Source: Antedon mediterranea (lineage: Eukaryota > Echinodermata > Crinoidea > Comatulida > Antedonidae). Taken from it: a stretch of 64,000 nucleotides of DNA. This document shows positions 58,101 through 64,000 of this stretch, one piece after another. Below the pieces are notes generated by a model. The model did no database searches. It saw nothing but the letters and a program-made list of their open reading frames with translations, and was not told where the DNA came from. The stretch covers positions 34,964,501 through 35,028,500 of the forward strand of contig NC_092672.1 of the NCBI RefSeq assembly GCF_964355755.1. Reading direction: 5' to 3'. The position numbers were made by a program, and so were the translations under genes. How positions within the stretch are numbered: position 1 is the first letter of the stretch; every line of letters starts with the position of its first letter.

Positions 58101-61100
58101 AGACAAACATATACACAAGATGGGAGTCTTTGGGAGTGGAGTTGTAATTTTGTCCTTAGAAAAACGGGACTTGAACCCAGGACCCTTGGAGTGGTAGCCA
58201 AGCATCATAACCACCAATCACAACTCCACTCAAGTAAGAGTCTTCATATAGACATTTTTGACATAAAGTTGGCATTTGTGTCAGTGCTACTTTCAAGTGT
58301 ACACAATATTTTTCTTCATTTTCTTTTAGAATTACAAACCACAGACATTATTGTATAAAATGATAAGACTTTATTTATCATGCTAGGGGCAACAGGCATA
58401 GCAACGTGTAGGCGTACCTGTTTGACTTCAATATAGTTGTTAGTTGCCATAAGATCATACTTAAGCAATAGAAGCAGAAGCAAGCACACATCATTGAGCA
58501 CTTGATGGTCCCAATTCTGCATAAAGCATTGGTCCCATACATACAACATGGCCTGAGCATCTAACACACCTACAAAGCCCTGGATTAAAAAGACATTGGA
58601 AAAGAATCTTCAAATCACAGTATAATAAATCATGTATCACTTCAAGTTTCAAATGCTGGTATGGATGACCATACGAGCAAAGTGCAGTACATACAAACAA
58701 CATGAAGACAGGACAAAGGTGCAATATATAACAAGACAGGTGAAACCTTAAACCATGTCACTTGTGACAGATTTTTTCCCTCAGTATTGGCATATAAAGT
58801 ATTGCTCCTAAACCGCTTGATCCAAGGCACATTCCTGGGCGTTTAACTCTTGCAGGTCTCAATCATCTTACCTCTCCTATCCACTTTCTTGCAAGCATCA
58901 CAGGGCTAGACAAGTTCATTACAGATGATCGTTGTGTTGAGTCTCGACTTGAAACAGATCTTTGTTGTTCCTTCATCAGAATCTCCACCATATAATCCTA
59001 AAGGTAATGACAAAGACCCGTTGGAAGACCAAAGAAAATATGGACACAAATTTTACAAATAACTTAAAAACAGCACTAAATTACAATGGCCCACTTGAGA
59101 CAAACCTGGCCCACTTGAGACACACCCGGCCCATAACAGGAATAAATGGCACAAAATAGTAGAACACGCTATGTCTAATGACGATGAAGCATATTGATAT
59201 GATATAACAACAAAGATGAAGGTTTCTCTTTGGGTACAAAACACATTACAACTCATCCTTTGGGACACCCATATTCAGGGAACACCCCTATTCAGGGGAC
59301 ACTATCCAGTGAAAAAAACGAAGGGCAATACATACAGCCAACCCTTATTCAGAAGGCACCCATATTAATATCTACCTTGACATCTAATGTAAACTCTTTA
59401 CTGCAACACTCTTGTAAATACTCGTAGAAGTTAGGATCAATATGTTGCAGCCGTTTCAGAGCGCCGTCTGATATTGTGAAGACATCAGGCCAGGTAGGGA
59501 ACATCCCATGATGCAATTGGTCCATGTACATTGCCATCTCATATGGAAACTCAGCTAAATAAATATAAGAATCTTACTTATTATAACATCTTCTGCTTAG
59601 CTTTAAAAGATATGTTAAGCTTGTCTACACTTTCAAACTTTATGTGAAAAAAAATATGGACATTATGACGTCATATTATCACTACCATATTTGGGCATAT
59701 CACTGCCATATTTAGACACATCACACTTTTTTTGTCAAACTTTTTTATAGTGTAGACAGAGCTTTAGAATATTGCCATATTTGGGCTAAGTATAATTATA
59801 CTTTCAAAAGCAAACTTCAAAACGTACAGTACTAGGTCAGATTTACTACCATAATAAATAATATTTGGATTAAAACTACCTAGTTATGATATTCATTCAT
59901 ACATATTTATTCAGTTATACCAATAATAACAACTGTGGCTCACACTAGAAAGAAATATAAAGAACAATAAACAATAAAATAAATAAATAAATAAAAAAAG
60001 AATAAGATAAAACATGTTAATTCATTGTGCACATTGAGATGTTCTTTGAATTGAATTGAATTGAAATTTATATTCATACTGGGTAACCTCTTCAGTCAAA
60101 GACTGGTCTCCCAGAGGGCCCAGTTGGTGATCGGTGGCTGTGATGTACTAATACACCGGGGTAACCCTCTACTCGTCTCGAAAGATGTACTAGGTTCTTT
60201 AAAGTGCACACGAGCTAGATGTGTACACTGGACCTACGGTTTATAGTCCTTATCCGAGAAGACTCGTTCTACCACCAGAACCATGGATTGAGTGAGCCTC
60301 GAACCCCTGCCGATGTTATGGCTACGTAATTACGGTTCCACTGTCTTAACCGCTCGGCCACTCACTCACTCTTCTTCACTTAATTCCTCAACTGGGACTA
60401 TACTCTATCCAAGTATTCCTGCATCCAGCATTGGATTAGTATTAATTTAGAATGTTTATTGTCAATAAAATGTAAATTCTAGTATATCACCTGCATCATT
60501 GTCTTCTCTGTACGCTAACACTAATGGGAAAACCCAGTGAATGAGATACGGCTCAAATACTTGATTGTAAGTGTACATTATATTTATCATCTCTCTGATG
60601 TTTTCCGCTACATTTGCTGATTGGTAAGACTGCATACTGGGTGTTCTTTTCATCACCTGAAAGAAAGTTACCAACATTGACAAAGAACTAAAACTGGTGG
60701 CAACAGTTTTACTGTTTATGCTCTTTTTTCAATCAATTAAAGATGTATTGTCCCCCAATGAAGATTAATAAAATCAGACTTTAAATAGGCCATTTTGCAG
60801 TTTTAATAAAGTTTTTCAATTCTGTAAAAAAAAAAAAAAAAAAAAAAGTATTTCACTTATAAAAAGACAAAAGACACGTTTCATTTTAACCAAAAACCAT
60901 TAGTGTATTTTTGCTTTAAATAACATTTTTTCAGGTAAATTAAGTTTTTTTTTTATCCAGTTTTTTGTCAAAGTGAATAACCATTATGTGACATTAAAAT
61001 GGCATATTCCCAAACAATTGGGGGGGTGGGGGGGTGGTAGAACGACAACATACCTTTAAGAGGATACCTTTAGGACCCAACAAAGTCTCCCCTTATGAAT

Positions 61101-63158
61101 GAATAGGGCTTGACCATTTAGTGTGAAAACATATAATTACCCTTCCCATAACATATTCTCTAAATAGAAAAGGTTCTACTGTAAATGACTTTAAAGCTCT
61201 GTCTACACTATAAAACTTTATGTGACAAAAATATATATATATGATATGCCCAAATAATATATACATGATGTTGTCATATCGCTACCATATTTAAGCATAC
61301 TACCATATTTGGGAAGATCACACTTTTTTTGTCAAACTAGTTTGATAATGTAGACAGAGCTTTAAAAAATGTTTAAAACATAATCTGATGGGCCATTTCA
61401 AGTTGAGCTGGCCCATCGGTAACAACAATTATTTTTTGCAGAAATTGATGAAAAATGTTGTTTCTATAAATAGAATTAAGCCGGTTTATATACCTCATGT
61501 ATTGTCTTAGTAATAAGTGTGTTAACCGGACTCTCTGTAGCTTGCTGTATCTTTAAGTTCAGTTTTCCCTTTGATACACTTTTGCCATACTGATTTCTCA
61601 ACATGCTTTCATGTTTTCTGAAATTATATATAAATTATAAATAACAATATCTATTAAAATATAAATAAACAGCAAATTAAATTTGCCACAGATGGACAGT
61701 TAGAGATATCTTTGAGTCAACTATCTCATAAAATGTTTCTGCTCACCGAAAATCTGCACTACTTAAAGGTTGAGAACGCAGTACTCCACTTGTCCATATA
61801 TACCGTCTTAGACAAGCTGGGAGTTGTCTGCCTAGCAAACGGCTACAAACCATCTGCAACTTTTTAGGATTCCTTTTCAGAATTGCTAATATTGACTGGC
61901 CTAGGCGGTCACTAATATTACTCCAGCAGTTAGGGGGTTCAGCTGGGTCACTTGTGATGACCCCTGCAACAGTCTGTATCTGCTGCCATGCACTATGGAT
62001 ACACTGCAATGAAGAATTGAGATATTTTTCATTTAATAATCATAATATGGATTCATATAGCGCACATAGTGCTCAAGGCACGTAGATTACCAATATTAAT
62101 TACAAAATGTGATGTTATGGTTTCAAATAAGACGTACCATGGTTTCTTCATGGAGGATATGCCTTTGATATCCTTTTTCTAGCAACTCTCTTGTGTGCTG
62201 CCAATACTTCATAAGATCATCTGGTGTTCCATTTGGATCATCTACTGGTGATTGTGAATATCCACATTCCTCCACTGCTTCATCCATTCTCTCCTTTAAC
62301 ATCCTCTGGACATCCTGTTGAAGTCTCTTCTTCTTGTTAGCCTCCAAATTGGCCTAAAGTTGACGAGAATAAATACATCAAGCTCTGTCTACACTATCAA
62401 ACTTTATGCGACAAAAAAAATGTGATGTGCTCATATATGGACATGATGATGTCATATCACTACCATATTTGGGTACATCACACTTTTTTTGTCAAACTAG
62501 TTTGATAGTGTAGACAGAGCTTTACACAAGTTTTTTTGATATTTCAACTAACCACACATCATCAAATATAACAAATTACATTCCTAAAGCACTTACTAAC
62601 AATCTTGGTTGAAATTCATATTTGTTGAAATATTCGGCAACAAATTTATGACCAAGAAGAATAAAGATCATCTGGCGACGTTCAGGATCGATCAGTTCTG
62701 GTTTGAGCTGAGCGGCAAGACTCCTGCTTACCGAATCTCTCACCTAGAAAAATATTGCACACATTAATGTGGACTGGATTGCAATAAAAGTCTTAAACCT
62801 AAAGCTCTGTCTACACTATCAAACTAGTTTGACAAAAAAGTGTGATGTGCCCATATACTGTATGGACATGATGATGTCATATCACTACCATATTTGGGCA
62901 CATCACACTTTTTTTGTTAGTTTGATAGTGTAGACAGCCTCTGTCTGGGTCTTTGTATTATTCCAATCCAACTCTGGTGTACAACTGAATGATTACGGTA
63001 AATTGATAAATTAAATTCATAAAATTCATTATCCATTTTTTATGGTGAGTTAACAAATAAATTACCTGTATCCATGGCGATCCTGGTAACAACGTCTCTT
63101 GGAAGACAGAGTTCAGCCATTTTAAAGTGAAAGGTTGACACGTTAACAGAGAATCCAT
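55172..63158 (-). CDS. TBC-like (degenerate Rab-GAP) domain protein with C2-like C-terminus, 15 coding exons
   Basis: Spliced CDS of 806 aa. Exons 5'->3': 63066-63158, 62597-62743, 62138-62353, 61747-62003, 61494-61617, 60491-60656, 59376-59554, 58872-58997, 58418-58579, 57749-57864, 57104-57311, 56529-56708, 56074-56212, 55604-55816, 55172-55266. All junctions are GT..AG with matching phases, and the sum is exactly 807 codons. An in-frame TAA nine bases upstream fixes the start. Residues ~150-500 look like a TBC fold: LPACLRRYIW, an IHEVMKRT segment where IxxDxxRT would be, and LDAQAMLYVWDQCFMQNW. The arginine-finger and YCQG glutamine motifs are not recognisable, so catalysis is doubtful. 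An acidic linker (EEDEEEEVVVEEEEEE) separates this from a C2/beta-rich segment (HLTVSFFVGDELI; RVSIPLGWGKVNLYN). I do not recognise the human orthologue. At least five introns hold TTAA MITEs and one a tRNA SINE. Confidence 0.88.
55300..55462 (+). mobile_element. 'CAAGGCAA' MITE, copy 2
   Basis: Ends CAAGGAAATTTAACAACAGG and CCTGTTGTTAGATTGCCTTG are inverted. Shared core with copy 3: GGTATTTGTTGCAGCCAGAC, ATCAGATCAAAGGACTGTTA. In the last intron of the TBC-like gene. Confidence 0.75.
56825..57055 (+). mobile_element. 'CAAGGCAA' MITE, copy 3
   Basis: Ends CAAGGCAACCTAACAACAGG and GTGTTAGATTCCCTTG. The core has GGCTGCGACAATTTTAGTGC and CACTGTGCACCGCTGAG, also seen (inverted) at 9500. Intron 11 of the TBC-like gene. 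Confidence 0.75.
57360..57517. mobile_element. TTAA-type MITE, copy 14
   Basis: Ends AGCTGTGTCTATACTATCAA and GATAGTGTAGACAGAGCTTAA. Intron 10 of the TBC-like gene. Confidence 0.88.
57565..57655. mobile_element. Fragment of SINE type B 3' part
   Basis: TTTCATTTATATAACACCAG and TCATTGCTCATGGCACTGAA parallel CACATTTATATAGCGCCC and ATCATGCTCAAAGGCGCTTT of the copy at 21908. Confidence 0.45.
58028..58235 (-). mobile_element. tRNA-derived SINE (type E) with LINE-type tail
   Basis: Minus: A box GTGATTGGTGGTTATGATGC, B box GGGTTCAAGTCCC, then TTACAACTCCACTCCCAAAG and the tail GAGGGTCCCTAAAGATCAGC, GGATCACCCTCATTAAATAT, GGTCAC(A)n. The tail matches the LINE at 15914. Intron 9 of the TBC-like gene. 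Confidence 0.8.
59614..59765. mobile_element. TTAA-type MITE, copy 15
   Basis: Ends TTAAGCTTGTCTACACTTTC and ATAGTGTAGACAGAGCTTTA. Intron 6 of the TBC-like gene. Confidence 0.88.
60045..60368 (-). mobile_element. tRNA-derived SINE (type A, tail a)
   Basis: Nearly identical to the copy at 17140: minus-strand A box GTGGCCGAGCGGTTAAGAC, B box GGTTCGAGGCTC, 3' end GTTACCCAGTATGAATATAA and an (ATTCA/ATTGA)n tail. Intron 6 of the TBC-like gene. Confidence 0.85.
60737..61056 (+). mobile_element. 'AAAGATGTATTGTCCCC' MITE, copy 4
   Basis: TTAAAGATGTATTGTCCCCC at the left and ACAACATACCTTTAAGAGG at the right. The interior has a 22-base A-run and a G-rich GGGGGGGTGGGGGGGTGG at 61021. Intron 5 of the TBC-like gene. 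Confidence 0.75.
61191..61365. mobile_element. TTAA-type MITE, copy 16, with clear TTAA duplication
   Basis: TTAAAGCTCTGTCTACACTA at the left, GATAATGTAGACAGAGCTTTAA at the right. A TATATATATA run lies in the core. Confidence 0.92.
62042..62100. mobile_element. Fragment of SINE type B 3' part
   Basis: CATAATATGGATTCATATAG, CGCACATAGTGCTCAAGGCA resembles the ATTTATATAGCGCCC...TGCTCAAAGGCGC end of the copy at 21908. Confidence 0.5.
62379..62524. mobile_element. TTAA-type MITE, copy 17, near consensus
   Basis: AGCTCTGTCTACACTATCAA at the left, TTGATAGTGTAGACAGAGCT at the right: a perfect 20-base TIR with one core unit. The best reference copy. Intron 2 of the TBC-like gene. Confidence 0.95.
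62800..62938. mobile_element. TTAA-type MITE, copy 18, same arm type on both sides
   Basis: Both arms carry the AAACTAGTTTG / TTAGTTTGATAG version rather than one of each type. Ends AAAGCTCTGTCTACACTATC and GATAGTGTAGACAGCCTC. Intron 1 of the TBC-like gene. Confidence 0.88.
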
Positions 63159-64000
63159 AATAAATTAGTAAAATAAATATCTTCAAAATATTAGAAATTA
63201 TTCTCTGATTGAATAAAAACAAACCAACTCGTCATGTCAGAGTCAATTGATGCTTCCTTTTCGAGAAAGTCCTGTATTCTGTGCTTAATATTCCAAGACT
63301 GCATGCACAAAGTTATTTAATATTTCACGGTATAAACAAATATTTGTAACGAAGTTTTCTTTGAATCATTAATGTTCCGAATCATGCACCAAAATGAACA
63401 TCAGGTGAACACAAGGGCAACTTATCCTGTGTACTACCAAAAATAAAAATAACTATTGTTATTTTTGTACTAGTACAGTATTAAAATGATGGTACATTTC
63501 GGCATGCACTCAGTGTGAACATACGTTTATAACAAGTTCAAGCAGCAGACAATGCACTGTCTATATCATTTCTCAATGTCAAAGGCATAAATGTTTATAC
63601 TGTGTAAATACATATTAATTCCTTTGTATAAAATTCAATATTCCTTTGTGTAGACAATATTTGTTCTTGTTTATGTATTAAATTCCATGCAAAATAGTGT
63701 CACTATCAATAAAACACAGCAACAGGATTTTTTTACAAAAGTGTCTTGCTTTAATGCTTTAATCTTCTGTAACCTTAGAAAATACAAACAGAAATAAAAT
63801 TATTAAATCGTAATTAACTAATAACATCATTAATTATCAATTATCATTTAATACTGCATGTATGCTTTACAACATTTTGAATAACAATCTTTTGACATTT
63901 TTTTTTATTACAATAAAATAGAAATATCTAGATAATCGTAATAAAAACACAAACACTAAACAAAAACAACAAATGCACGTTCTGTACATTCAGATCACAT
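63159..64000. other. Upstream flank of the TBC-like gene, nothing else recognised
   Basis: AT-rich. Holds the 5' flank of the minus-strand gene. No TATA box, CpG patch or second gene is evident to the edge. A (TTAAT/TAATTA)-rich stretch lies at 63800-63850. Confidence 0.4.

Noticed and set aside
58316-58830. Overlapping minus-strand ORFs with different frames
   Set aside because: Only 58418-58579 fits splice sites and phase; the others are shadows.

Overview
This is eukaryotic nuclear DNA, roughly two-thirds A+T, from an animal. Evidence: split genes with GT..AG introns, a ZCCHC17-like and a TTC28-like gene, tRNA-derived SINEs, LINE fragments and many MITEs. The abundant GCCTAGGCCTAG-type words and the SINE types suggest a marine invertebrate, perhaps a deuterostome such as an echinoderm. 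That placement is only an impression. Nothing bacterial or viral was seen.

Genes. (1) Minus strand: a TTC28-like TPR gene. One certain coding exon lies at 19303-19617. A likely first coding exon at 47230-47262 matches its splice phase, which would make a 27.6 kb first intron. (2) Plus strand 51158-54325: a complete seven-exon ZCCHC17 (pNO40/PS1D) orthologue with S1 domain, CCHC knuckle and basic/serine tail, 302 aa. (3) Minus strand 55172-63158: a complete fifteen-exon gene for an 806-aa protein that I read as a degenerate TBC (Rab-GAP-like) domain followed by an acidic linker and C2-like segment. It is convergent with ZCCHC17. (4) Minus strand 5482-5702: a possible terminal exon of an unidentified gene.

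Everything else is a graveyard of mobile DNA. The commonest family is a TTAA-flanked palindromic MITE (18 copies), with an internal ~20-bp unit that expands into a minisatellite in some copies. Other families: PIF/Harbinger-like elements with TIR GGGCCTGTTTCTGCTG, one 1.6 kb copy still holding a broken Myb/SANT-like coding stretch; pogo/Tigger-like elements; a foldback element with tandem units in both arms; a 'CAAGGCAA' MITE; an 'AAAGATGTATTGTCCCC' MITE; a 'TACCGTAAAACCTCG' MITE; a CRE-containing palindrome; and a family whose ends carry GTCGGTTTATCCAGGTAAGC below a small hairpin. At least five tRNA-derived SINE types occur, and two of them share their 3' tail with LINE fragments in the same window.

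Layout: 1-470 46-bp satellite; 540-1813 TIR element; 4.1-9.7 kb hairpin-end elements and a possible exon; 13.7-14.5 kb MITE; 15.9-22.2 kb LINE, SINEs, MITEs and the TPR exon; 24.3-25.7 kb pogo-like; 27.1-27.4 kb expanded MITE; 29.3-31.4 kb foldback plus nested MITE/SINE; 32.1-33.7 kb Harbinger-like with nested MITE; 34-37.1 kb hairpin-end family and LINE scrap; 38.05-38.53 kb simple repeat; 39.2-39.9 kb nested elements; 43-44.8 kb MITEs; 47.2 kb probable promoter/first exon; 48.6-50.9 kb tandem array, LINE and SINE; 51-63.2 kb the two complete genes with MITE-rich introns; 63.2-64 kb upstream flank.
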